A DNA stretch of 64,000 nt, taken from NCBI GenBank assembly GCA_036971475.1, contig JBAIZL010000002.1, forward strand, positions 18,142,067 through 18,206,066, written 5' to 3'. A program made the translations under genes and the position numbers. Below, piece by piece: positions 44,652-55,057 of the stretch. The notes under the pieces are model-generated. The model saw only the letters and a program-made list of their open reading frames with translations. It was not told the origin of the DNA and did not search any database. Origin of the DNA: Prosapia bicincta. Its lineage: Eukaryota; Arthropoda; Insecta; Hemiptera; Cercopidae. Position 1 is the stretch's first letter; the number at the start of each line of letters is the position of its first letter.

Positions 44652-46055
44652 TGTGACTGCTGTCACTCATCCCCATTAGCAATATCATATTAACGTGACT
44701 GCTGTCACTCATCTCCATTAGCAATATTGTATTGACGTGACTGCTGTCACTCATCCCCATTAGCAATATCATATTAACATGATGTCACTCATGTACATCA
44801 GCAATATCGTATTAACGTGACTGCTGTCACTCATCTCCATTAGCAATATTGTATTGACGTGACCCCTGACACTCATCTTTATTAGCAATATCGTGTTAAC
44901 GTGTCCGCAGTATCACTTATCTCCATTAGCAATATTGTATTGACGTGACCGCTGACACACATCTCAATTAGCAATATCAAATTAACGTGACTGCTGTCAC
45001 TCATGTACATTAGCAATATCGTATTAACGTGACCGCTGACACTCATCTTTATTAGCAATATCATATTAACATGACTGCTGTCACTCATCTCCATTAGCAA
45101 TATTGTATTGACGTGACCGCTGACACTCATCTCCATTAGCAATATCATATTAACATGACTGCTGTCACTCATCTCCATTAGCAATATTGTATTGACGTGA
45201 CCGCTGACACTCATCTCCATTAGCAATATTGTATTGACGTGACCGCTGACACTCATCTCCATTAGCAATATTGTATTGACGTGACCGCTGACACTCATCT
45301 CCATTAGCAATATCATATTAACATGACTGCTGTCACTCATCTCCATTAGCAATATTGTATTGACGTGACCGCTGACACTCATCTCCATTAGCAATATTGT
45401 ATTGACGTGACTGCTGTCACTCATCCCCATTAGCAATATCATATTAACATGATGTCACTCATGTACATCAGCAATATCGTATTAACGTGACTGCTGTCAC
45501 TCATCTCCATTAGCAATATTGTATTGACGTGACCCCTGACACTCATCTTTATTAGCAATATCGTGTTAACGTGTCCGCAGTATCACTTATCTCCATTAGC
45601 AATATTGTATTGACGTGACCGCTGACACACATCTCAATTAGCAATATCAAATTAACGTGACTGCTGTCACTCATGTACATTAGCAATATCGTATTAACGT
45701 GACCGCTGACACTCATCTTTATTAGCAATATCATATTAACATGACTGCTGTCACTCATCTCCATTAGCAATATTGTATTGACGTGACCGCTGACACTCAT
45801 CTCCATTAGCAATATTGTATTGACGTGACCGCTGACACTCATCTCCATTAGCAATATTGTATTGACGTGACCGCTGACACTCATCTCCATTAGCAATATT
45901 GTATTGACGTGACCGCTGACATTCATCTCCATTAGCAATATTATATTGACGTGACCGCTGACACTCATCTCCATTAGCAATATCATATTAACGTGACTGC
46001 TGTCACTCATGTACATTAGCAATATCGTATTAACATGACCACAGAGTCACTCAGT
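44652..46055. repeat. 42-bp minisatellite, about 33 copies, with an internal 670-bp duplication
   Basis: Two unit types alternate irregularly: type A begins GTGACCGCTGACACTCATCT and ends TATTGTATTGAC; type B begins GTGACTGCTGTCACTCATCT and ends TATCATATTAAC. A deleted unit (AACATGATGTCACTCATGTA) occurs at about 44777 and again 670 bp later, with the following order of variants preserved, so a block of about 16 units was duplicated. The 186- and 156-codon minus frames (44882-45442, 45552-46022) repeat a 14-residue word such as ILLMEMSVSGHVNT because 42 is a multiple of three. I see no signal peptide, splice context or non-repeat portion that would support a protein. Confidence 0.95.
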
Positions 46056-46893
46056 CATAATTGAAAATAGATCAAAACTCTCATATGTTTGTATAAGAAA
46101 CGTTATTCTATTTATATTAAATCAAGATCAAAGAGGAAATCTGTTTTATATTTTCTATCGCAATGCACTTGCAAAGGTACCTATCACCACCAGTTCTGGC
46201 GTGATCAGTTGACCCTATCTCACCTCCAAGATGCACGTTAGTGAACGCAATCGATAAATACGCGTCTCAAGCCGAGATATAGGGTGTGATAGTTATGCTG
46301 ATATTTCGAAAGTAAAAATAACTATCGGCCGTGTCGAAATGTAGAAACGCGTGCTCTTCAGTCGTAAATTTCAAGTTAATAAACGAAAGTCGAAACGTTA
46401 TATCGATATATCGACCATCCCATCTCTATGCTAAACAGCTGATGTAAATTGGCAACACAAGCTAACAAGCCAGGCTAACCTACTTGCGTCGGAGAAAGCC
46501 AATTAATGGATTGACATGTGTAGAGTCTAGTCGTAGGCTAGGTTATAGTCGAAGTGCTATTATGAGGAGGAACTGTTCCTTAATACAAGTAACCAACGCT
46601 AATGTCATTGGCTCTTTGTATCTGTGTCGCGTATCATCAAGGACATGTTAGATGTAACATCGGTTTGATTTGCGTATATATGGTGTTTATTGGGATTTCT
46701 ATGGTGTTTCATTTTACGACCACCCAACAAGTCGACTTGGGAAAAGGAAACATTTACTCGATGTAGATAGCTTTGGACGTAAGCACATAACACTCCAATA
46801 ATGGATGGCCATGGCTTCGCGCCTGAAGCAGATCCGCTCTATCGGAGTCAAATTGAGGCGTTACCAGTTACAAACAACTGGAAGTGGGGAAGA
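46056..46893. other. Noncoding DNA
   Basis: No supported gene. A perfect TATATCGATATA palindrome (46399-46410) resembles the DREF/BEAF TATCGATA site. A 45-codon ATG frame starts at 46801 (MDGHGFAPEADPL) but runs into the 152-bp repeat and is unsupported. Confidence 0.4.
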
Positions 46894-47473
46894 GGACTCT
46901 GTGGTGGAAGCCAGCTTCCCGACCGATGTTTCTCCTAAGCCCTCTGGTCTTCCTTAAGTGAGGGGAGGATAAGTGCGTACATAACTCCGGTAGAGAACAG
47001 TCTATTGAAGTTAGTATCTTCCTCGCTCCGATGTTTTACCTATACGACTCTGTGGTGGGAGCCATCTTCCCCACTCGATGTTTCTCCTAAACCCTCTGGC
47101 CTTCCTTAAGTGAGGGGAGGATAAGTGCGTACATAACTCCGGTAGAGAACAGTCTATTGAAGTTAGTATCTTCCTCGCTCCGATGTTTTACCTAAACGAC
47201 TCAGTGGTGGGAGCCATCTTCCCCACTCGATGTTTCTCCTAAACTCTCTGTTCTTCCATAAGTGAGGGGAGGATAAGTGCGTGCATAACTCCGGTAGAGA
47301 ACAGTCTATTGAAGTTAGTATCTTCCTCGCTCCGATGTTTTACCTATACGACTCTGTAGTGGAGAACAGTCTATTGAAGGGAGCATCTTCCTCGCTCCGA
47401 TGTTTTACCTATACGACTCTGTAGTGGAGAACAGTCTATTGAAGGGAGCACCTTCCTCGCTCCGATATTCTAC
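46894..47473. repeat. 152-bp tandem repeat with 65-bp deletion variants
   Basis: GACTCTGTGGTGG or a variant starts units at 46894, 47046, 47198 and 47350 (152 bp each). The last two units are 65 bp because the segment from GGGAGCCATCTTCC to AACTCCG is missing. The middle AGGATAAGTGCGTACATAAC block is highly conserved in the full units. Confidence 0.9.
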
Positions 47474-48438
47474 CTTTACCTTTAGTTAAAGGTATGACCC
47501 TCTCCTTATGTAAGGGCAGAATACAGTATAGAACAGTTTCTATTAAAAAAATACACAAAAACGTGTTCTGTTATATTTCTTGAAGTTTGAGTCGTTTTCT
47601 CAGTGCATATTAAGCCGATCCTATGAATCAGGTTACACAAGATTCGGAGGCTTTTAACCGGAGCACAGCAAATGTGGTCGGTTATGGACGTTCGCTAAGG
47701 CAATGCTGAGCAGGATTGTGTTTGCATAAATTTGCCTCGGGGCGTTTCCCGAACACAAATCCATCCCACGCACTCACGGCAACCTGCTTAGCATACGCTA
47801 TAACTCTTTGCTTTTTCTCCTTAAGTTTTAATATCTATCTTGGATTGGTAAATAACGTTACTCAATGTGAAGTTTTTACTTTGTTGAAGAATTCGATTGT
47901 TCTTTTAATTCGATTATGTGAGTGAGATTTTTTTCGTTTTAAAATTAAGAACGTCTTACTTAGAATGACGAACGGACATTATTATCTCCAGAGCTAGCTA
48001 CATAGGCCTCGTGGCCTCTCCACCTGTCCTCTCTGTCCTAGACGAAAATGGTACGGCCGATCATCTGACTATTTGTAGCTCTCTGGATCACTTCAAGCTT
48101 CAAGCAGTAGATGATAACACCTTGCGACGGGCGAGACTCTACTGGGCGTCAAAGAGTTCTATGAAAGAGTTGTCACGGACTGGCGTTGGCTGTGTAAGAT
48201 ACCTAGGGCGAGGGAGGAATGGTAGCATCTAGTACCATCCTTTATCCCCGTTTAGAGTTGTGGAAGGATGAAAAAATTACGGGCAGAATTAATGTACAGT
48301 CCAGTATGGTGCTCTTTTGATACTTAGCAAGGCTAGAACCATTTACGTGTCTAGGTTTGCCTGTAGTAATATCTTGCATTTACGTTCTTGTTTAAGCATA
48401 GGAAACACACACAGACACAGTACTTATACTTCACGTAA
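47474..48438. other. Noncoding DNA
   Basis: No recognised gene. The 73-codon frame at 48011-48232 starts at GTG and lacks splice or domain support. Confidence 0.4.
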
Positions 48439-50106
48439 CCCCCCCCCCCCGGTACTCTGTAAAGGGGGCAGTGGTGTGGTTTAACTTATTAAAACAAACT
48501 TTTAATTACCTTTATTCGTTATACTTACAGAGACTCGCCGGGTCAATTGTTTGTTTAAACAATTGTAATCTTACTATTAACTCAGGCAGACTGGCTGTTT
48601 GTTTAATTGCTCTAATTAAGACAGGTTATAAATTCTCGTTTATGTTTACAAAATAGATTTAATTTAGAAAACAATTTTAAATAGTCAAAATATTACAGTT
48701 TAAATTATAATTTTCTTTTTATTCGTTTTTACTTCACAAATTAAAATAGATAAATTTACATCTTTCAAAAATTGTCTCCAGTCAAAGCTAGGTTTAATGC
48801 ATTCTTGTATTTTATATTTACTGATTTGATTGAAACCAAAAATATTTAAAAATTATATTTAAAAAATACCTTTGGATTTGTTAGAACGCTCACGTAGCTT
48901 TGTTAGAACATTTACTAACTAACACGAGTTCACTTTTGTAACGTATTTAAATTTAACAAAAAAAAACAATAAACTGAACCTAACAAAGCCACTAATAAAA
49001 CATTTCCCGTAGTTGTAAAATTTTGAAATTACATTTATTAAAACTTTAACAAATTTTTGACGATACCAAGCCCATGTAGATGCTCTAAGGTGCGTCGCGA
49101 AAGAATGAAATAAGTCTATTTCCCACGGAAACGTAACACATGATTCGCAAATATCCCCACCAATATGCATTCAGGAACCTTGCTGGGAATTTCCTACTAG
49201 GTCTGTCCAGGAAACATTTTCAAAACACAAAAATGTGTTTAAAAAAAAGCCGATTCTTCAGTAAACAAACAACAAATATTCATGTAACATACTGAATTGC
49301 AATCAGAAATGACAGCATGTTAATTCAATGCGTGCGCGCGTGTGTGTGTGTGTGCATTAATGATCTTTTAATTACCAAGAATCTTAATTGTTTTCTTTTG
49401 GCGAACCTGCTTTACGAAACAATGTTTGTCACCTCACTTTCAAGTGTAATGAAGTAAATGTTAATAACTAGCTACTACCTAGTTAGTATTAGTCAAGGCC
49501 AGATGTTTTTGAAAATGGTGACTCTGTGATTAGCGCGGAGCTTTCAAACGATGTTGTTTGTTCATGGTAGTGATATTTTTTGATTAGTTCTTAATAAAAT
49601 GTTTGCATGCTCTAAATGAAAATTTATAATTGATGTAATTTGATAAGAAAAAATATGTGAAATAATATCATTATAAATTAAACTTTTTAAATAATAAAAA
49701 CCAATTTAAATCAGTAAGAAACTGATTACGAATTAATATTGGAAATTATAAATACAATAAAAATAATACTAAACGTAACTAATTGTTCATAAAATGGTAA
49801 ATTTTATAAACAGGAAGGTGAACTAGCTATGGAATCTCCTTTATAAGTGTAATTTCAAAAATATTTTTACAATATTTAGATTGTAAAATTAGAAAATCAT
49901 ACTATTAAAATGGATATGTAGACTATTAATTGTACATATCACACAATAGCGATATAAAAGTAATACATAATCGAGATCAAATAAATAAAATATATAATAA
50001 TTTTCAATTTACACGTAAATAAAAATCAAATAATAAACTATATTTCTTAGATATTACCATTACAGAATTATAAAATTGGATAATTCCAATATCAAGTGTA
50101 CCGCAA

Positions 50107-50108
<2 letters not shown>
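48439..50108. other. Noncoding DNA with short poly(C)
   Basis: A run of about 12 C at 48439-48450, then AT-rich DNA. A short GT-rich run lies at about 49331-49354. Nothing else recognised. Confidence 0.45.

Positions 50109-50196
<88 letters not shown>
50109..50196. repeat. (CA)44 microsatellite
   Basis: Uninterrupted AC repeat of 88 bp. Confidence 0.98.
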
Positions 50197-50198
<2 letters not shown>

Positions 50199-50961
50199 AA
50201 CATATGGCAGCTCTATATGATTTCTCATACAGAATGCAGAATATACCTATGAATAATACAAATAAAATTAAAGAGAAAATATAATATACCAAATTCTAAT
50301 AGAATGTGGATATAAAAGAAAAACAGTAGATAAACTTTATAACAACAAAGTAAAACGATAACAAAAATCATATAGTTTACACAACTAATAATAATAATAA
50401 ACCAATTTGAGCAACACTCAGTCAATGAGAATATTGCACCTAGAGGTTATGAAATAAAAACTCATTCAATTATGTAAAAGTATAAATGACAAAATGTCGC
50501 ATAGCACCAATAACAAGATTATAAATGTAGTAAATAAAAATAATAATTTACTTGACTAACATGAGGAAATTGAAATACATAATATAAAAGGTAAAAATTT
50601 TAGTAGATGTTTTATATCAAAGAAGAAATTCAAAGGAAGTTTTAAAGAACATAAAAGCTTTTTAAAGCTTTTATGTAGTCTATAAAACCAGATATAGACA
50701 AATAAATTTTGCAATATTATACATAAACAGTAGCCATAAATTTCCATATTTTGTTATAAACAATATGAAAGTAATATAAGAAATGAATGAGGGATTAAAA
50801 AATGAAAAAATGAAACATTAGAAAGGTCTAAACATAAAGTTAAGAAAAATTAATTAATGAACAAGTGTAAATACAATCAAAGTAGAATACTATAAATGTA
50901 TTGCCTTGTATATATATGTATGTATGTATTCTTGTGTATCAATGAAAAAAATAAGAGATAT
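50197..50961. other. AT-rich noncoding DNA
   Basis: Nothing recognised. Confidence 0.45.
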
Positions 50962-51083
50962 ACAAATACAAGAATAATTTATTGAATTATACAATTCAAA
51001 GCTTTTATTTCTGATGATATTGGTACTATTTGCCAACGAAAAGCTTTAAATTATATAATTCAATAAATTATTCTTGTATTTGT
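50962..51083. mobile_element. Foldback with hammerhead-like core in its loop
   Basis: The 44-bp arms (ACAAATACAAGAATAATTTA to AATTCAAAGCTTT) return inverted as AAAGCTTTAAATT to TTCTTGTATTTGT. Between them lies CTGATGA (51011-51017), a short stem TTGGTA/TGCCAA, and GAAA (51038-51041). It is a diverged relative of palindrome 2, which shares GAATA, CTTGTATTTG and the CTGATGA/GAAA pair. Confidence 0.6.
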
Positions 51084-51999
51084 ATTTCTTTAATTTTTCC
51101 ATAGGCCTATATAAAAGTTTCTATAAAATGTTATGCACTTTCTCTTGTACTAGGAGTGGGGACAATCATGGCTTACGATTCTTTCCGGTTCCCGCTCTCT
51201 GTTAGGCCATAGAGTGGTCTCACTGGTTTCTCCCCCTCCCCCAACCAAGGATAGGAGTGTAGAAGGATAAGATGAATATAGGTAGGAACTAATTTGGTTC
51301 TGAACGTTTTGGAGAATTCATGATTCTCACGGAGCAGATCTCTCCATGAAGCAAATTTACTCTTATTTTCTACTTTGCCTGTCAAAACGTATTTATCCGA
51401 CCAAACATGTAATATTATCGATTATAAAACAATACAAGTGCCTAAAATAAACATAAAACACAATGTTTATTGAAATTATACCTGATGATGACAGATTTGC
51501 AGGCGAAAAGCGCAACAACGTTTTCCATTTCGCTTGCATGTTTACGGCCGTTTATTGTTGTCACCCGATGTCTGCGTGACGTCACGAAACCCAGCAGCTG
51601 TTCCAATGCAACCATCCGTCAAGTTTATTGGGATCTGGTCGGATAATTGATGTGCCACTCCCACGCCTTACGGAATGACGTCATCGGAGAGAGAAGGAGC
51701 GTATTCTACAGTGAATATATTTACCACCTGCAGGTTGTCTTCCGACACAATGCAAGTTACCAAATAATATTAATAATTGTGTCAAACTTATACGTATCTA
51801 GATAAAACCAACCTACACTAGATTAATAGAGGGAATCGATTAGTTATAGGACGTGATTAATTGATACATATTTATATTGTTATATCTATTTAAAATTGCT
51901 GGAATCGACAAATACCAATGTACCTGAAGAGGGTATTCCTAGAGATAGTACCCAATGCGTTTTGTCAAGACAATGTTTTATTTACATGAGTAACAAATA
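51084..51999. other. Noncoding DNA with a PLE-tail-like motif
   Basis: CCTGATGATGACAGATTTGC, AGGCGAAAAGCG at 51482-51513 has the CTGATGA...GAAA order of PLE tails, with a weak intervening stem. No coding remnant is seen. The 70-codon minus frame at 51173 is unsupported. Confidence 0.4.
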
Positions 52000-52432
52000 A
52001 TATACACTCAATTCCTACTTAAGTCCACAAGAAAAATTTGATTTTAGCTACTGTTTATTAAATAATTACAATTAATGTAAAAGTAACATAACCTTTGCGT
52101 TAAAACCGCTGTTCTACCACATAACCTATAACATGAAATCAGTCCATATGTTATCACTTATTTTAAGCCAAATGGAACGTAATAACTGTATTACATACGT
52201 TGCCCCTTTTGTGAAAAGATTTTCTTTCATATAAAACGAAAAATAATTCTTTAAATTAAAAATTGAATTGATATTAGAAAAAAAATTAACATTAAGTGTC
52301 ATTTACTACAATTTAAAAAATGTAATAGAACTTTAGTGAATGAATAAAATATATTTTATTAACGATTGTAAATTTGAACAAGATACATATACTGGGAGTG
52401 TGAACTAATGGAAGGAATGAAAATACGAAAAA
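52000..52432 (+). mobile_element. Shared-tail repeat copy, nearly complete
   Basis: It runs from CAATTCCTACTTAAGTCCAC through CCGCTGTTCTACCACATAAC, AAGCCAAATGGAACGTAATA and GAACAAGATACATATACTGG to GTGTGAACTAATGGAAGGAA. Its TA tract is not expanded, so it serves as a reference copy. Confidence 0.8.
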
Positions 52433-53084
52433 TCTTAGAGAAATGTACAGGCTAAGGAGATGACTGGACAAGACAAATATCCGCTCTGAATGTTTTTGCT
52501 GTTGACGTTGATTGTATTGATGGGATTACAATATCGATAATCATGATATGACGAGGATATTTGTTATTTAGAGAAGGCATTACAGGACCACGTGCAAAGA
52601 GGTCAAGGGAAGCGTCAGAAGTGAGAGAGATTTATTTTTAATAATGAGCTACATTTGAGCAAAAATTATGATATGATTATTATATGCGTGTTATAACGTA
52701 AATCGTAATAGTGTTAGGTTCAGATACATGTGCGAGAACACAGTTTTTTGTCTTAATCGTCAGTTAAAGTATCTCATTTTTAAATAGTCATCTATGGAAG
52801 GATTAAATACAGATTTGTGAACAATTAAACTGCAATAATAAAAATATCTTCAATTATTATTAAGGTATGGGTTCTGTTCTTTGGGAAAAGATTTCAGTCT
52901 TCCTGCCATCTCTCTCTCGCTCCCCCCCTCTCTCTCTGTCTCTCTCTCTCTCTTTACCGCCTTTTATTTTTCTCTGACTGTAAAGTGTGTAGTAAGCCTA
53001 TGATTGGCTAACTATATCCATACCTTCAGCCACTACTGTTTTGAATTGGAACAATTAGCTTTATTTCTGTTAGATCTCCCTTGT
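52433..53084. other. Noncoding DNA
   Basis: A CT-rich low-complexity tract lies at about 52910-52955. No gene recognised. Confidence 0.45.
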
Positions 53085-53475
53085 ACAAATCTTGAATATT
53101 TCTAATGCATTTTTAATGCTTCTAGAGAATGACACTTGATGTTAATACATTTTTTTTCAAATAATATTTTATTAATTAAATTTAATAATAATAATAATAA
53201 AACTGTAATTATAATAATAGTTTTATATGGAAGAAAAAGGTTTCAGAAAAGGGGCAAGGTATGCAATATAGTTATTTTGTTCCATTTGTCTTAAAATAAG
53301 TGGTAACATATGATTTCATAAAACACCTGATTTTATGTTATAGGTTATGTGGTAGTACACCTGTTTTAAAATATAGGTTATGTTACGTCATTTATGTTAA
53401 TTTTAGTTATTTAATAAAAAGTAACAATAATAAAACTCTTCTTCGTTGGCCTGAGTAGGAATTGACTTTAAAACA
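53085..53475 (-). mobile_element. Shared-tail repeat copy
   Basis: Minus-strand copy with AAAGGGGCAAGGTATGCAAT, TTTTGTTCCATTTGTC, ACACCTGTTTTAAAATATAG and GGCCTGAGTAGGAATTGACT. The tail is partly eroded. Confidence 0.75.
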
Positions 53476-54719
53476 TATTTGTTTGTATTGTTTATTCTTT
53501 TACGTGAACTTTGAGACATATATAAAAAATAGAAAGAAGCTAATTCAGGAAGTCCCGCCTTCCAGTATCAAGGTACATCGTGTTCCTTCATATTTACCGT
53601 TTAAGCGATAATGAAATGGCTGAAAAACGTACATATAAAGCAACAGCAACATACAATTTAATAACCATTGATTATTAATATAACCATATAATTAATAACT
53701 TTTCCAGAGCAGCATTATTTTCATTTTCCTTCATTTACCCTACCGTTTTCTAACCTCTTCCAAGCGTACCCTACGTTACAACGGATTCAGCCCGTATGAC
53801 ACCAACCAGTGATCCTCCGTACGCCGGGGTATAATCAGGTCACACGTGACCCCATTGCTCTGTGATTAGACCGATTCCCGATCGTCCACGGACCGTTACA
53901 TATCGTCTCGCCTTGTACCGGCAAAGCGTTTAGAAATAAAACCTTTTCATAAAAATTGTACCTTGTACAGAGTTAGTTGAAAAAATAAGTTATTTTAAAA
54001 ATTTCGATTTATGAAAACTAATCAAAAGGTTTTAGTAATTAAAATTGCCATTTTTGTACTGTACTTCCAGAGAGGTTGGGGATTCGTATAGGCTTTATGA
54101 AATAATCATTTATAAACAAGGTGTTTGTCATGAGGAAACGTATTTTTGGTTCGCCTTTATGGTGAGGATGGTATTTATACCGACCTCACACGTCACTTAC
54201 ACAAACAAATATTTAAGCCGACGTGGCGGTGCAAAAAGTCTTTGAGTACACAGAAAAAGTAATGAAACTTATAAGAAGTTTCTGGAGGACATCTGTAGGA
54301 TGTAACAACGAGAAAACACAATCAGCAGAAAATCGTTGGCCGAACTTTACTCGTTCAGTAATTTAACACTTAAACCGTGACTGACTGAAATAGGCAAGGG
54401 GGCGATAGAATGCTCGTTATTCAAAAGTAAGATCATAGGGCATAACAGAACTAAGTTTTGAGCTTCTGGGAAGTGCAAGACGTATTTGAGGAAAGGGGGA
54501 CTAATTACAAGGAATTGTTTTAAAGGGGCTGTTTTAGAAGAAAAGCAAAGGGAATTTAAAAAAGCCGTTTCAATAGTTAATTGACATAAATGATTTATAA
54601 AACAGCGACGATTATTTAACTAAGCAGGTATTTAAGAGAAAGGGATGCAAAGTGAAAAATGATGGCGACACCCAAAAAATGTAACACTTTGAGAAAAAGA
54701 CAAAAATCAATTCACATTA
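53476..54719. other. Noncoding DNA
   Basis: No gene recognised. AGGTCACACGTGACCC near 53829-53845 is an inverted AGGTCA pair with a 4-bp spacer, possibly a nuclear-receptor half-site arrangement, but there is no gene context. Confidence 0.4.
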
Positions 54720-54840
54720 CTCAAAATGTGTTTAAAACCACGCTTTTTTTTAAGGGAATCCCGTATGTTATACTACATTTTAATTTATCTACAGTAAATC
54801 CGGCTAGGATAGATTTGTTAAATAATGTTTTCTAATACAC
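54720..54840. repeat. Single diverged unit of the 89-bp satellite
   Basis: GTGTTTAAAACCACGCTTTT, AAGGGAATCCCGTATGTTAT and AAATCCGGCTAGGATAGATT correspond in order to the satellite unit, followed by AATGTTTTCTAATACAC, which also follows the array at its other end (57895-57915). Confidence 0.65.
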
Positions 54841-55054
54841 AATGTGGAACAAAAATACGATCGATTTATTAGTCAAGAATACTTAATTTATTAAAAATTC
54901 GGCAACGTTTCGACAACTGTAATTTTGTCCTCATTCAGGCCCGATCTCCTCCTTTGTACGATTGTCAAAGATATTAACACCAGAAGACAACTTCCCTTCA
55001 ACATTTTTAACCAGTTCAATGGTAGAACGTTTGTGTAACCTCTTTGTGAGTATA
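54841..55054 (-). mobile_element. PLE-tail-like relic
   Basis: On the minus strand, CTGAATGAGGACAAAATTAC, AGTTGTCGAAACGTTGCC gives a stem GACAA/TTGTC between CTGA and GAAACG, as in PLE-type tails, followed by an AATAAA-bearing AT-rich end. The core has one extra base relative to CTGANGA. No coding region is recognised. Confidence 0.4.
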
Positions 55055-55057
55055 AAA

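Noticed and set aside
44882..45442. 186-codon minus-strand ORF as a protein gene
   Set aside because: Pure 14-residue repeat from a 42-bp minisatellite; no unique sequence, no splice signals, and a sister ORF in the duplicated block.
45552..46022. 156-codon minus-strand ORF as a protein gene
   Set aside because: Same minisatellite, second copy of the duplicated block.
44652..46055. CRISPR-like array
   Set aside because: Units are contiguous with no unique spacers, and the genome is eukaryotic.
46801..46938. 45-codon ATG ORF (MDGHGFAPEADPL...)
   Set aside because: Runs into the first unit of the 152-bp array; no splice donor or family match.
48011..48232. 73-codon GC-richer ORF
   Set aside because: Starts at GTG, lacks an acceptor/donor pair, and no domain is recognised.
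50004..50284. Cysteine/valine and threonine/histidine ORFs
   Set aside because: Translations of the (CA)44 microsatellite.
51173..51385. 70-codon minus-strand ORF
   Set aside because: No motif, no splice context, and surrounded by repeat relics.
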